From: a bacterium
GTDB lineage: Bacteria > Zhuqueibacterota > QNDG01 > JAFGCO01
Length of the DNA stretch: 64,000 nucleotides
Reading direction: 5' to 3'
Assembly: GCA_016932575.1 (NCBI GenBank)
Contig: JAFGCO010000029.1
Span: 1 to 64,000, forward strand
Under the pieces are notes generated by a model that saw only the letters and a list, made by a program, of their open reading frames with translations, was not told the DNA's origin and did no database searches. The position numbers and the translations under genes are program-made. Shown here in pieces: positions 1-8,277 of this stretch. Numbering within the stretch: position 1 is the stretch's first letter; each line of letters begins with the position of its first letter.

Positions 1-264
1 TGCTCTTATGCTCTTGTGCTCTTATGCTCTTGTGCTCTTATGCTCTTATGCTCTTGTGCTCTTATGCTCTTGTGCTCTTATGCTCTTGTGCTCTTATGCT
101 CTTGTGCTCTTGTGCTCTTGTGCTCTTGTGCTCTTGTGCTCTTGTGCTCTTGTGCTCTTGTGCTCTTGTGCTCTTGTGCTCTTATGCTCTTGTGCTCTTG
201 TGCTCTTGTGCTCTTGTGCTCTTATGCTCTTGTGCTCTTGTGCTCTTGTGCTCTTATGCTCTTC
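1..264. repeat. 8-bp tandem repeat array, at least 32 copies
   Basis: The unit is TGCTCTTR (minus strand YAAGAGCA), perfectly phased from base 1 to 256, with a degenerate 33rd unit TGCTCTTC at 257-264. The array continues past the left edge. Only the last base varies. In the outer part A- and G-type units mostly alternate (units 1-12), units 13-22 are all G-type, and later A-type units are 23, 28 and 32. Because 8 is not a multiple of 3, each unit is read in a new frame and three units give an 8-residue peptide period (EHKSTRAQ). A TAA stop appears only when an A-type unit falls in one particular phase. The array forms the 3' end of the NuoC-like gene. Confidence 0.97.
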
Positions 265-762
265 AATACCTGGTATACTTTCAAAGGTCTTTTTGACATA
301 TTTTCGCGTATCAAAATCTTTCCTGAAAGGCGGTATTTTATATTTCCGTTCCAGAAAAAGCGGGATAAGCCGCGGATGTCCTTCAAAATGAATGCCAAAA
401 AGTTCATGTATTTCGCGCTCATAGGGCTCTGCATTTTCAAAGATCGGAATGACTGAAAGAAACACCGGTTTTTCTCTGGGAATTCGTGTTTTCACAAGTA
501 TGTTGATTTTTTCATTTTCAGTATATGTTTTATTGTCTTTCATATAAGCAGAAAGTATGTATACAAGCTCGAATGCCTTCTCTTGGATCCAGTCCACACA
601 AGAGATGATGCCCAGATGACTATAACCGTTATTTTTTAAAAAACTCAGGACAGCCAGAACTGCCTCTTTTCTTGATTGAATGACAATCCGGTTTTTTTCT
701 GATACATCCACATCAATCTTATCAAAAACTGACACTAATTCTTTCTTTAACGAATGACTCAT
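94..762 (-). CDS. NuoC/MbxK-like subunit (30-kDa type) with repeat-encoded C-terminal tail
   Basis: This is the hydrophilic subunit that docks the small and large catalytic subunits in complex I and group 4 hydrogenase-type complexes. The family signature is visible at about residues 114-138, YEREIHELFGIHFEGHP, followed by PPFRKDFD. The ATG at 762 overlaps the upstream stop (ATGA) and has a purine-rich GGGGGAAAGGG just before it; an upstream start at 795 would lie inside the neighbour. The conserved protein ends near residue 166. The remaining 55 or so residues are EHKSTRAQ repeats read from the 8-bp array until the first in-phase TAA. Whether the tail is really translated or tolerated is unknown. 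A large-subunit gene would be expected next, beyond the left edge. Confidence 0.85.
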   Translation of the reverse strand: MSHSLKKELVSVFDKIDVDVSEKNRIVIQSRKEAVLAVLSFLKNNGYSHLGIISCVDWIQEKAFELVYILSAYMKDNKTYTENEKINILVKTRIPREKPVFLSVIPIFENAEPYEREIHELFGIHFEGHPRLIPLFLERKYKIPPFRKDFDTRKYVKKTFESIPGIEEHKSTRAQEHKSIRAQEHKSTRAQEHKSTRAQEHKSTRAQEHKSTRAQEHKSTRA

Positions 763-1316
763 CCCTTTCCCCCGATCGAAAACAATGGCGGCCATTCCAA
801 CTTCCCCAGGGCCCTTTCCTGATTTTCCCGATACGCCTGATAATTTTTCCGGTAGCGTTTATATCCGTCAGCCATATCTTTGTCAATCAATGTCCAGAGA
901 TGGGTGACAGCCACAAAAATAGCTTCCGGTCTCGGCATACAGCCGGCGATCCAGCCGTCCACCGGGATGTATTTATCCAGATGTTTAATCGTATTGTATG
1001 AATCCCAATACATGCCTCCGTTGATGGGGCATGAACCGAATCCGACCGTAAATTTCGGCTCCGGCATTTGTTCATAAGTCCGAATAATGGCTCGCAGCGT
1101 TTTAACGGAGACATATCCGGTAATTAAAAAAAGATTTGCCTGCCGGGGTGTGGCCACAGGCAGCACACCGAAGCGTTCTGCATCCCATCGGGCTGTAATG
1201 GAGGGAGGGACTTCAATGATCCCGCATCCTGTACAAAAATAGACCGCATGAAGCGAATACTTATGCCCCATCTTCGCCGGTGTTTTCAGCCATTTGTTTA
1301 ATTGATTCCGATCCAT
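759..1316 (-). CDS. NuoB/MbxJ-like small subunit (4Fe-4S)
   Basis: 185 residues matching the small subunit of group 4 [NiFe]-hydrogenase-related complexes and NuoB. It holds the proximal [4Fe-4S] cluster that passes electrons to or from the catalytic subunit. Four candidate ligands are visible: C28 and C31 in FCTGCG, C96 in GFGSCPINGG and C126 in GCMPRPEA. The CxxC form resembles hydrogenase and Mbx small subunits rather than the tandem CC of classical NuoB. It lies 98 bp after the NuoH-like gene and overlaps the NuoC-like start by 4 bp. Whether the complex evolves H2 or reduces sulfane sulfur cannot be decided without the large subunit. Confidence 0.9.
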   Translation of the reverse strand: MDRNQLNKWLKTPAKMGHKYSLHAVYFCTGCGIIEVPPSITARWDAERFGVLPVATPRQANLFLITGYVSVKTLRAIIRTYEQMPEPKFTVGFGSCPINGGMYWDSYNTIKHLDKYIPVDGWIAGCMPRPEAIFVAVTHLWTLIDKDMADGYKRYRKNYQAYRENQERALGKLEWPPLFSIGGKG

Positions 1317-1414
1317 TCGACCTCACTTCTTTCGGATGATCAAAGCGACCTTAATAAAACGTAAATAGAGCTGAAAAAATCCGCTGATTCTATTCACAGT
1401 TTATGGTTCGCTTT

Positions 1415-2332
1415 TTAACCCGCACTCACTGATTTCATCACAATGACGACAATTAATCCGACCAGGGCCAGCAGTGTCGGCCATCGCCATAAATACTGCA
1501 CCGCCTGCTCAATTCTCAATCGGGGCAAAGCCGCATTGATAAAAATCCCAAGCACAAAGACAACCAGCATCTTTATAAAAAAGAACAGCGGGTTTCCGGC
1601 ACCCCCTAAAAAAAGATTGACAAAGAGGGCAATGCCGATAAAAAGATTCAACGCGTGCTGTATCGTGGCCAGGGCCAGGTAGGGACCTCCATATTCCACC
1701 ATCGGACCAGATGAAATTTCCTGAGGTGCCTGGACAACTTCAAACGGCCGGATTCCCAGAATCGCCGGCATAATTGAAATATAGCCGATCCCCGACAATA
1801 CAAGCGGAGAAGACAATAAAGCCCACCCTGCGTATTGCTGCCTAAAGACGATTTCAACAATTGAAATGGTCTCATAATGCGTCATCAGAGCAAGCAGGAT
1901 CAGAAGCAGGGGGACTTCATAACCCAGTGCCAGAATCAGTTGTCGGGAAATACCGATACTGGTATTCGGATTGGCCGCTTCTCCGCCGCTCAATGCCAGT
2001 CCCAAAGGAGCCAGAAGCAGCATGTAGAGAATCACCAGCATACCACCTGAATCACTGAGCGGATGAATTCTTCCAACCGGAATAAATAAAATGACAACAA
2101 TAGAACCTGCCAAAGACAAGATGAGCCCCAGATTGAATAAATGGCCATGGGTCACGCTCTTTTGACTGAACAGCCGGATGATATCGATGATTGGCTGAGT
2201 CCACGGCGGACCATACCGCCAATGGATTCGGGCCATCATTTTTCTGGATAATCCTAAAAAGAATATGCCAATAATCAAAGCCAGTATTGGCGATAAAATC
2301 ATCGCGATTATCTGCATTACCACAGGCTCCAT
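1415..2332 (-). CDS. NuoH/MbxM-like membrane subunit
   Basis: 305 residues with about eight hydrophobic helices. It corresponds to the NuoH/HyfC/MbhM membrane anchor that links the peripheral electron-transfer arm to the antiporter-like arm. The family motif is seen as GIRPFEVVQAPQEISSGPMVEYGG in the central cytoplasmic loop, with several acidic residues that in NuoH line the coupling channel. It starts inside the last 16 bp of the preceding NuoL-like gene, so it is probably translationally coupled. Its place before the NuoB and NuoC-like genes (M-J-K order) is the Mbx/Mbs arrangement, not the J-K-L-M order of Pyrococcus Mbh. Confidence 0.9.
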   Translation of the reverse strand: MEPVVMQIIAMILSPILALIIGIFFLGLSRKMMARIHWRYGPPWTQPIIDIIRLFSQKSVTHGHLFNLGLILSLAGSIVVILFIPVGRIHPLSDSGGMLVILYMLLLAPLGLALSGGEAANPNTSIGISRQLILALGYEVPLLLILLALMTHYETISIVEIVFRQQYAGWALLSSPLVLSGIGYISIMPAILGIRPFEVVQAPQEISSGPMVEYGGPYLALATIQHALNLFIGIALFVNLFLGGAGNPLFFFIKMLVVFVLGIFINAALPRLRIEQAVQYLWRWPTLLALVGLIVVIVMKSVSAG

Positions 2333-4173
2333 TTCAATTGCATGAAGATCAAAACAGCCAAAAACAGCACGATATACGTAACATAATGGCCCACATAACC
2401 GGTATAAGTCTTTCTAACAATATTGCACAGTGTCTGTGTCCATCCTGCCAGTTTGAAATAAAAAATATCCATAAAATCCTTCAGATAGGGCTTGATCATC
2501 CTGTAAAAGGGATTGTAAAAATCCACAGTGTAATGATACTTACCTTCGGGAATGGACGCACCGGCAGCATATGTATTTTCCTGAGAAGCAGAAACGGATT
2601 TGGGGCCTGTTTTTAAAATGAGCCATATAATCACACAACCGGTCAGAATAGCAGCAAAGAGATTGATTGTGTTTAATGATCCGGTTTCCGAAACGATTCC
2701 CCACAAAGTCACATTCAATGATTTAAAACCAAATGACGCAATAATCGAATTGATCACTTTTAATGGCAAACCAGGAAGAATGCCAAATAAAAGAATAGTC
2801 AAAGACAAAATAACAATGGGGATCTGCATATTGACAGGAGATTTCTTAATATCCTTATATTTTTCGGGAAGCTGTCCTAAAAACAGGTTGTGTAAAAATT
2901 TATAAACAGACAGAATGGTTCCCCAGGTCCCGATTAAAGCCGTAAAGGCCAAAAATGGCGAACCATTTAAAATCAATGTCTTATAGATCAGCCACTTGGA
3001 TACAAATCCATTTGTCAAAGGCAGCCCAATCAGGCCTGAAATTCCAAAAAGAGCGCCAATAAAGGCGATTGGCATTTTCTTGATTAAACCGCCCATTGAG
3101 TTTAAATCACGCTCTCCTCCGGTGCGATACTGAACAGCTGCTACACTCATAAAAAGAAGGACGATATAAATGGCATGATTCAATGTGTGAAATATGCCTC
3201 CAGCCAAACCGAGATTTGTTCCATAGGCAATACCCAGCACCATGTAACCGCCCTGTCCGATCCCATGCCATGCCAAAAGTTTTTTTGCGTCATTCTGTAA
3301 CATGGCAATAAAGGTTGGTATAACAATGGTTACGGCTCCTAACCAGGCGAGGATATAATTAAACTTCAACAGTCCGTAACCCATATTCAATGTCTGCACG
3401 GATCCGATAATAACATACATAATCATAAGAAAACCATAGACACCCATTCGGGTAAGCATGCCCGAAAGAACCGCCGTAAATGGGGAGGGCGCTTCTGCAT
3501 AAGCATCCGGCAGCCAAGTGTGAAGCGGCATAATGGCATTTTTAATGGCAAAAGCAGTGCCGAAAACAATCAATAAAAATAACAGGTATCCTGGAGAAGC
3601 AGAAGAAACCAGATTTGAAAGCATATAGATATTCACAGTTTGATAAACTGCATAGAGGGACAGCATCCCGATCAGCATGGCCATGGATCCGATAATCGAA
3701 AAAACAATATATTTCATCCCTGCTGCCAGGGCGCTTCCCCGGTTATAACTGATTAACAGGAATGTGGACCAGCTCATCATTTCCCAGAAAATAAAAAATG
3801 AAACCAGATCGCCCGAGAAAACAATACCCAGCATTGAAGCATTGATCAGGAGCATCATCAGATAATAAAAATCGGTTCTTTCCCTGTCCCTCATATAGCT
3901 TAATGAGAAAATAACCGACAGGGCACCTAATGTGGAAACTGCCATGGCAAAAAACCAGGAAAGCGGACTTATTCTCAGAGTGAGTTCCAGTCCCATAAAA
4001 TGATAATAAGAGGTTACTGCTCCAATTTTACCGTATAAACCGGCAATCATGGCCACCAGGATCACTGAAACAAATACAGCAAATCCATCTCTCAATCCGG
4101 ATGATATTTTACCCAACAGATAGGTCAATAGTGAGCCACCAAAAGCGGCAGCCAGTAAAAGTTCCAAACTCAT
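2317..4173 (-). CDS. NuoL/MrpA/MrpD-type antiporter-like subunit (second copy, MbxH'-like)
   Basis: 618-residue polytopic protein of the Proton_antipo_M family, proposed to conduct H+ or Na+ in the membrane arm. The key charged residues of active members are present: a glutamate in FFIFWEMMSW (TM5) and a lysine in AIKNAIMPLHTWLPDAYAEAP (TM7), then an N-SH-Y/H region around GGIFHTLNHAIY. The C-terminal part carries an extra amphipathic stretch and one further helix, as in NuoL. It overlaps the upstream MrpD-like gene by 4 bp. Two antiporter-like subunits in tandem are characteristic of Mbx/Mbs rather than Mbh complexes. Confidence 0.9.
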   Translation of the reverse strand: MSLELLLAAAFGGSLLTYLLGKISSGLRDGFAVFVSVILVAMIAGLYGKIGAVTSYYHFMGLELTLRISPLSWFFAMAVSTLGALSVIFSLSYMRDRERTDFYYLMMLLINASMLGIVFSGDLVSFFIFWEMMSWSTFLLISYNRGSALAAGMKYIVFSIIGSMAMLIGMLSLYAVYQTVNIYMLSNLVSSASPGYLLFLLIVFGTAFAIKNAIMPLHTWLPDAYAEAPSPFTAVLSGMLTRMGVYGFLMIMYVIIGSVQTLNMGYGLLKFNYILAWLGAVTIVIPTFIAMLQNDAKKLLAWHGIGQGGYMVLGIAYGTNLGLAGGIFHTLNHAIYIVLLFMSVAAVQYRTGGERDLNSMGGLIKKMPIAFIGALFGISGLIGLPLTNGFVSKWLIYKTLILNGSPFLAFTALIGTWGTILSVYKFLHNLFLGQLPEKYKDIKKSPVNMQIPIVILSLTILLFGILPGLPLKVINSIIASFGFKSLNVTLWGIVSETGSLNTINLFAAILTGCVIIWLILKTGPKSVSASQENTYAAGASIPEGKYHYTVDFYNPFYRMIKPYLKDFMDIFYFKLAGWTQTLCNIVRKTYTGYVGHYVTYIVLFLAVLIFMQLKWSLW

Positions 4174-5666
4174 CCCAGCACACTCCTGATATAGTCAATT
4201 TGGTTGAGCAGCTCTGATGCAGCAGAGTCTAAAATCCCCAGCACAAATTTTGGATAAATCCCGATGATAATGATGACTGCTGTAAAAAGAAACATGGGGA
4301 TTAATGCGGCAATCGGGGCCTCATTTCTTTCAGAATCTCCGTTTCCTTTTTTAAAGTAAATCACCTGAACTATCCTGAAAAAATAGGCACCTTCAATGAC
4401 TGTTCCCATTAAAACAAGACCGGTCAGTATAGTAAACAAAACCGTCCCTTTGGCCAGAGCCGATTGGATAATCAAAAATTTACTGGGAAATCCGATAAAC
4501 GGGGGCAGGCCTACGATTGAAAATGCACCAATGGTAAAAGCCACGCAAGTCAGCGGCATACGCTTTCCCATACCCTCGAATGAAGCGGTTTTCATAGAGC
4601 CGCTTCTGATAATCATATATCCGGCTGCCATAAAGAGCAGGCCCTTCCCCAAAGTATGGCTGATCATCTGAAACAGCCCGCCGGCCACAGCATGTGAAGT
4701 GGCGATGGCAAATGCAAATACCATTAATCCAATCTGGCCGATACTTGAATAGGCAAGCATTCTCTTGATGTTATTCTGACTGAAGGCACACATCTCACCG
4801 ATGAGCAGGGTCAATACGCCTAAAAATACAAAAAACATGATGAAATCCGAAATTCCAAATATCGTAAACAGAATACGAATGACTGCATAAAGCCCCACTT
4901 CGATGGCAATACCGGAAAGAATGGCGCTGATCGATGAGGGGGCTGAAGAGTGAGCATCCGGAAGCCAGGCATTGAGTGGAAACAAAGCTGCCTCAACGCC
5001 TAAACCGGTAATCATCAGAGCCATGGGAATAAATACAGTCACAGGATCGGCCGATGATATCTGCCGGGCGAGATCCGCCATGTTCAGGGTGCCGAAAAGA
5101 CCATATAACAAACCGATACCGATTAAAAGCAGGCTTGACCCTATCGCGCCCTGGATTAAATATTTTACCGCAGATTCAATACCGCTTTTATTGCCAAAAT
5201 AGCCTACCAGGGTATACGAGGATATGCAGAGAATTTCAAAGAAAACAAAAAGATTGAATATATCACCAGTCAACACAACACCCATGGCTCCGGTTAAAAG
5301 CAGCAGATAAAGAATATGATACCTGACTTCCGGTCCTTCTTTGATATACACCACTGCATAAATGGAAACCATTAATCCGGCAAACGCAATTAATGCCGAG
5401 AAAAGAATCCCAACCGGACCCGCAACCAGATTAATGCCGAAAGGCGGTACAAATCCTCCGATCTGAATAATAATCGGCTTATCCAATACATCCGGAATGT
5501 TTGATAATGCTCCGACAAGGACAAATGAATAAACAAAAACCGGAACCCATTTTACAATCTTTTTGGAAATCATTCCCAACAGGGGGATTCCGAATGCAAA
5601 TCCCAGGGGCACAACAATGAAAAGGACAGGATTGATCCCGTTTAAAAATAAGCCAAAATCATTCAT
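4170..5666 (-). CDS. MrpD/MbxH-type antiporter-like subunit
   Basis: 498 residues from the ATG at 5666, which has AAAGGATT upstream; the frame is open further up but only through the intergenic region and the end of the MrpC gene. About 14 membrane helices of the Proton_antipo_M family. TM5 glutamate is present (E144, FVFFEIL). At the TM7 position where a lysine is usual (VKAALFPLHxWLPDA) the sequence reads VEAALFPLNAWLPDA, with Glu225. A lysine later in the protein (SHTLGKGLLF) is kept. This may be a subfamily trait and would alter the proton-relay model for this subunit. It sits between the MrpC-like and second antiporter-like genes. Confidence 0.9.
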   Translation of the reverse strand: MNDFGLFLNGINPVLFIVVPLGFAFGIPLLGMISKKIVKWVPVFVYSFVLVGALSNIPDVLDKPIIIQIGGFVPPFGINLVAGPVGILFSALIAFAGLMVSIYAVVYIKEGPEVRYHILYLLLLTGAMGVVLTGDIFNLFVFFEILCISSYTLVGYFGNKSGIESAVKYLIQGAIGSSLLLIGIGLLYGLFGTLNMADLARQISSADPVTVFIPMALMITGLGVEAALFPLNAWLPDAHSSAPSSISAILSGIAIEVGLYAVIRILFTIFGISDFIMFFVFLGVLTLLIGEMCAFSQNNIKRMLAYSSIGQIGLMVFAFAIATSHAVAGGLFQMISHTLGKGLLFMAAGYMIIRSGSMKTASFEGMGKRMPLTCVAFTIGAFSIVGLPPFIGFPSKFLIIQSALAKGTVLFTILTGLVLMGTVIEGAYFFRIVQVIYFKKGNGDSERNEAPIAALIPMFLFTAVIIIIGIYPKFVLGILDSAASELLNQIDYIRSVLG

Positions 5667-5727
5667 TTTCGAAAATCCTTTTTCCCATACGGTATAACGA
5701 CCATCTGGATCAATGGTTCTAGCCGGA

Positions 5728-6111
5728 TTACCATCTTTGCTCCCTGATTTGTCGCAGATCAAGCGTTCCGTAATGCTGGTAGAGCCGAACAGCCAAAGAA
5801 AGAGCCAGTGCCAAAACCGCAACGCCGATAACAATCGCAGTCAGTACCAGCGCCTGAGGAACGGGATCTACCATGCTTTTGCCTTCAATCGAAGCATTTG
5901 AAAAAATAGGAGCTGTTCCTTTGCTTATATAACCTACAGAAACCAGAAACAGATTGACTCCCGTCTCAAGAATACTCAAACCGAGAATCACCTTGATCAA
6001 ATTTCGCTTCACCAGCATGATAAATAATCCGATGAATATCAGACCGAAGGCCCCTATATAATAGGTATAATTCTGCATAAAATGGATCACACCCTGAATA
6101 TCCATTTTCAT
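5728..6111 (-). CDS. mrpC: MrpC/NuoK-type membrane subunit
   Basis: 127 residues with three hydrophobic helices, the usual size and layout of NuoK, MrpC and MbhG. The motif VILGLSILETGVNLFLVSVGYI contains the conserved TM2 glutamate. There is an unusually hydrophilic tail after the third helix, ending in RQIREQRW. It lies 17 bp after the MbhE-MrpB fusion gene and 61 bp before the MrpD-like gene. In Mrp antiporters and in Mbh/Mbx the C and D subunits touch and form the ion path, which fits the local order. Confidence 0.88.
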   Translation of the reverse strand: MKMDIQGVIHFMQNYTYYIGAFGLIFIGLFIMLVKRNLIKVILGLSILETGVNLFLVSVGYISKGTAPIFSNASIEGKSMVDPVPQALVLTAIVIGVAVLALALSLAVRLYQHYGTLDLRQIREQRW

Positions 6112-6128
6112 CTCCTGTTATCAAATCT

Positions 6129-6815
6129 TTATTCACTGTCTTCTATCAGGTGATCGATCACACCGGCCAGTTCGGACCCCACTTTAAAACCAATGGCGAT
6201 ATACAGGATTGGAATAACGCCTGCACTGAACAGTGTATTCAGCTCACCCTTTGGTAAAAAGTTTGAAAGGAAGTATCGTCCGCCGACTGCCAGACCTGCC
6301 AGTCCGATCCCGATAAAAATCAGTCCGCCTAACGATTCGACTGCTTTACTGCCAGTTTCACTAATCCGTCTCCCCCGGCATCCCAGATACACAAGAACAA
6401 AGGCCGAAGCAACGATAGCTCCCCCCTGGAAACCACCCCCCGGAGTCAAATGACCATGAATAAAAATATACGCGCCAAAAAGCAGGATCAACGGGAACAG
6501 AAACCGACAGCCAGTATACAGCACCAGGCTTGCTGATTCTATTTCCCGTTTCTTTTTCTTTCGATTTGTGCTTAAAACGGCACCCAAACCAATCGCTGCC
6601 ACAAAGAGAACCGTTATTTCGCCAAGCGTATCAAATCCCCGGTAATTGAGCACCACTGAAGTGACAATGTTCGCAGCGCCGGTTTCTTCCCTTCCCTGAT
6701 CAATATATCGCTGTCCGACCCGGGTTTCTGAAGAACCAAAAGGTATCTCTTGCAGCACTGTAATCATACCCCAGGCGATGACAACCAACAGAAAAATACT
6801 GATAATGCTTCTCAT
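6129..6815 (-). CDS. MbhE-MrpB fusion protein (membrane subunit)
   Basis: 228 residues that join two subunits which are separate in Pyrococcus Mbh. Residues 1-80 resemble MbhE, the MrpA C-terminal segment, with TSVVLNYRGFDTLGEITVLF. Residues about 95-228 are an MrpB/MnhB domain with the signature HGHLTPGGGFQGGAIVASAF. A Lys/Arg-rich linker NRKKKKRE separates them. Six or seven membrane helices are expected. It overlaps the DUF4040 gene start region by 4 bp and so is part of the same message. In canonical Mrp the equivalent segments belong to MrpA and MrpB. Confidence 0.88.
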   Translation of the reverse strand: MRSIISIFLLVVIAWGMITVLQEIPFGSSETRVGQRYIDQGREETGAANIVTSVVLNYRGFDTLGEITVLFVAAIGLGAVLSTNRKKKKREIESASLVLYTGCRFLFPLILLFGAYIFIHGHLTPGGGFQGGAIVASAFVLVYLGCRGRRISETGSKAVESLGGLIFIGIGLAGLAVGGRYFLSNFLPKGELNTLFSAGVIPILYIAIGFKVGSELAGVIDHLIEDSE

Positions 6816-7054
6816 TCCTCAAACCTCTCGGTTCGTCTGATTGCAACGATGAAAACCGCTGTGATCAATGCCGCTCCTATTGATGCCTCTGCCATGGCCA
6901 CATCCGGAGCCTGCAGAAAATAAAACAGGATGGATGCGATCAGGCTGACCATACAGGCAGCAATCACTGCACTCATCAGATCTTTAAAAATAAGGGCGGC
7001 AACAGCCGCTACAAGCATCAATAATACGAATAGGGATACGACAATGATCATCAT
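6812..7054 (-). CDS. MbhD-like DUF4040 membrane subunit
   Basis: 80 residues, almost entirely three hydrophobic helices. It matches the DUF4040/MbhD segment that corresponds to part of MrpA. The conserved QAPDVAMAEASIGAALITAVFIVAIRRTE stretch is present, including the glutamate in VAMAEA that is typical of the family. It overlaps its neighbours by 4 bp on each side, which points to coupled translation and fixed stoichiometry within the Mrp-like module. Confidence 0.87.
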   Translation of the reverse strand: MMIIVVSLFVLLMLVAAVAALIFKDLMSAVIAACMVSLIASILFYFLQAPDVAMAEASIGAALITAVFIVAIRRTERFEE

Positions 7055-7380
7055 GTTTTCCTGTCCTTCTTAAAATCTTTGGTCTGATCCACCACGGTTT
7101 TATGACAAAGAGGAACCCCAATTTTATTGGATGCTCTGGCAATGGCATGGCTGGAGATGGGATTGGTAGCCATGACAAACAGAGCAATGAGACATGCCTT
7201 CCAAAACCATGAGGGCTCCAAAATTCCAATACCGAGAATCGCCAGAAAGGCGCCCAATGTCGTACATTTGGTACCTGCCTGAATCCTATTATAGACATCG
7301 GGCAATCTCAGCACACCCAAATTCCCTAAAAATAAAAACAGAACGCCTATTCCTGTAATAATTGTTCCGAATCCATTCAT
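7051..7380 (-). CDS. mrpG: MrpG/MnhG-type subunit
   Basis: 109 residues with three helices. MnhG family motifs are visible: GVLFLFLGNLGVLRLPDVYNRIQAGTKCTTLGA and a C-terminal DQTKDF. It is a structural subunit of Mrp-type Na+/H+ antiporters, and MbxC in Mbx-like complexes. The coding frame touches the MrpF gene directly upstream and overlaps the DUF4040 gene by 4 bp. Confidence 0.9.
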   Translation of the reverse strand: MNGFGTIITGIGVLFLFLGNLGVLRLPDVYNRIQAGTKCTTLGAFLAILGIGILEPSWFWKACLIALFVMATNPISSHAIARASNKIGVPLCHKTVVDQTKDFKKDRKT

Positions 7381-7641
7381 TTAAATGCCCTTTTCTAAAA
7401 ATCTGGCGATTGCAACCAATCCGACAAAAGCCAACAGGGAATACACCAAAGCAACATCCAGATACACATATCGCTTAAACACGAAACCGAGAAAAACCAG
7501 TAAAGCGACAACCGTTGTGGTAATCGTATCTACTGCCACAGCACGATCTGAAGCCGTCGGTCCCTTCAGCATACGCAACAGGCAAAGAAAAATACCTGCG
7601 CCTATGAAAGCCAAATAAATAAAAATAATTGTCCCGCTCAT
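7381..7641 (-). CDS. mrpF: MrpF/MnhF-type subunit
   Basis: 86 residues with three helices. The MnhF signature RMLKGPTASDRAVAVDTITT is intact, with the conserved Asp in the first loop. It is the equivalent of MbxB/MbhB. It follows the MrpE gene after 87 bp, the largest gap inside this half of the operon, and abuts the MrpG gene. No terminator-like hairpin is seen in the gap. Confidence 0.9.
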   Translation of the reverse strand: MSGTIIFIYLAFIGAGIFLCLLRMLKGPTASDRAVAVDTITTTVVALLVFLGFVFKRYVYLDVALVYSLLAFVGLVAIARFLEKGI

Positions 7642-7728
7642 GCAGACCTCATTGGATACCTTTTAAAGACACCTTTCAGCAAAATTGGTTTTATCCTTCA
7701 TACTTCTGAAGATTGAATTTGGATCTGA

Positions 7729-8253
7729 CTACTCGGCAAATATCACCCTCAGATATTTTTCAAATCTTTCGCCGATCATTTTTGTGGTTTCATCAGTTTT
7801 CTGTGACTGGACATTGATCCAGTGAATAAGGAGTGTATCCCCCAGGATGTCCAGGGTAAATGTACCAGGCGTTAAGGTAATCGAATTTGCCAGAATCATC
7901 TTTGCTATATCCTGCTTCAATCCTGTCTTGATTAAAACAATACCCGGCTTGATGGGCATTTTTGGGTGAATCACCCGATAGGCCACATCAATATTGGCAA
8001 CGACTATTTCCTTGAAAAGCATGATCATATAGATAATAATAAATACCAGCCGCTTTATGCTGAGCGGGGGAAATCCCAATGCAAGATAATTTTTATGCAA
8101 AACAAGAGACAGGGCAAAACTGATGAAAACACCGATGCTGAGTTCCTGCCATTGGAAGCTGGAGGTTAGTGCAAGCCATGAGATGAACAGAATAAAAAAC
8201 AGATAGGCAAAACTTCTCATGCGATGGATTGTTTTATATTTTACTTCCGGCAT
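7729..8253 (-). CDS. mrpE: MrpE/MnhE-type subunit
   Basis: 174 residues. The ATG at 8253 is preferred because GAAAGGG lies about ten bases upstream; a TTG at 8274 is the alternative. The MnhE family pattern is present: two N-terminal helices, the cytoplasmic RLVFIIIYMIMLFKEIVVANIDVAYRVI segment, and the C-terminal GTFTLDILGDTLLIHWIN. It is the first structural gene after rex, 24 bp away, matching MbxA/MbhA as first gene of archaeal operons. Transcription presumably starts at the Rex-controlled promoter. Confidence 0.9.
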   Translation of the reverse strand: MPEVKYKTIHRMRSFAYLFFILFISWLALTSSFQWQELSIGVFISFALSLVLHKNYLALGFPPLSIKRLVFIIIYMIMLFKEIVVANIDVAYRVIHPKMPIKPGIVLIKTGLKQDIAKMILANSITLTPGTFTLDILGDTLLIHWINVQSQKTDETTKMIGERFEKYLRVIFAE

Positions 8254-8277
8254 CGAATCATGCCCTTTCTTCAAAAA

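Noticed and set aside
1-264. Possible CRISPR array
   Set aside because: The units are 8 bp, contiguous and lack spacers; there are no cas genes.
8-456. Several plus-strand frames and a minus-strand frame (222-440) running through the repeat array
   Set aside because: They arise because the 8-bp unit has no stop in most frames. They have no RBS or family features, and one overlaps the NuoC-like gene in antisense.
5667-5834. A 56-codon N-terminal extension of the MrpD-like gene
   Set aside because: It overlaps the MrpC gene end, lacks an RBS and is not hydrophobic like the family; the internal ATG at 5666 has AAAGGA.
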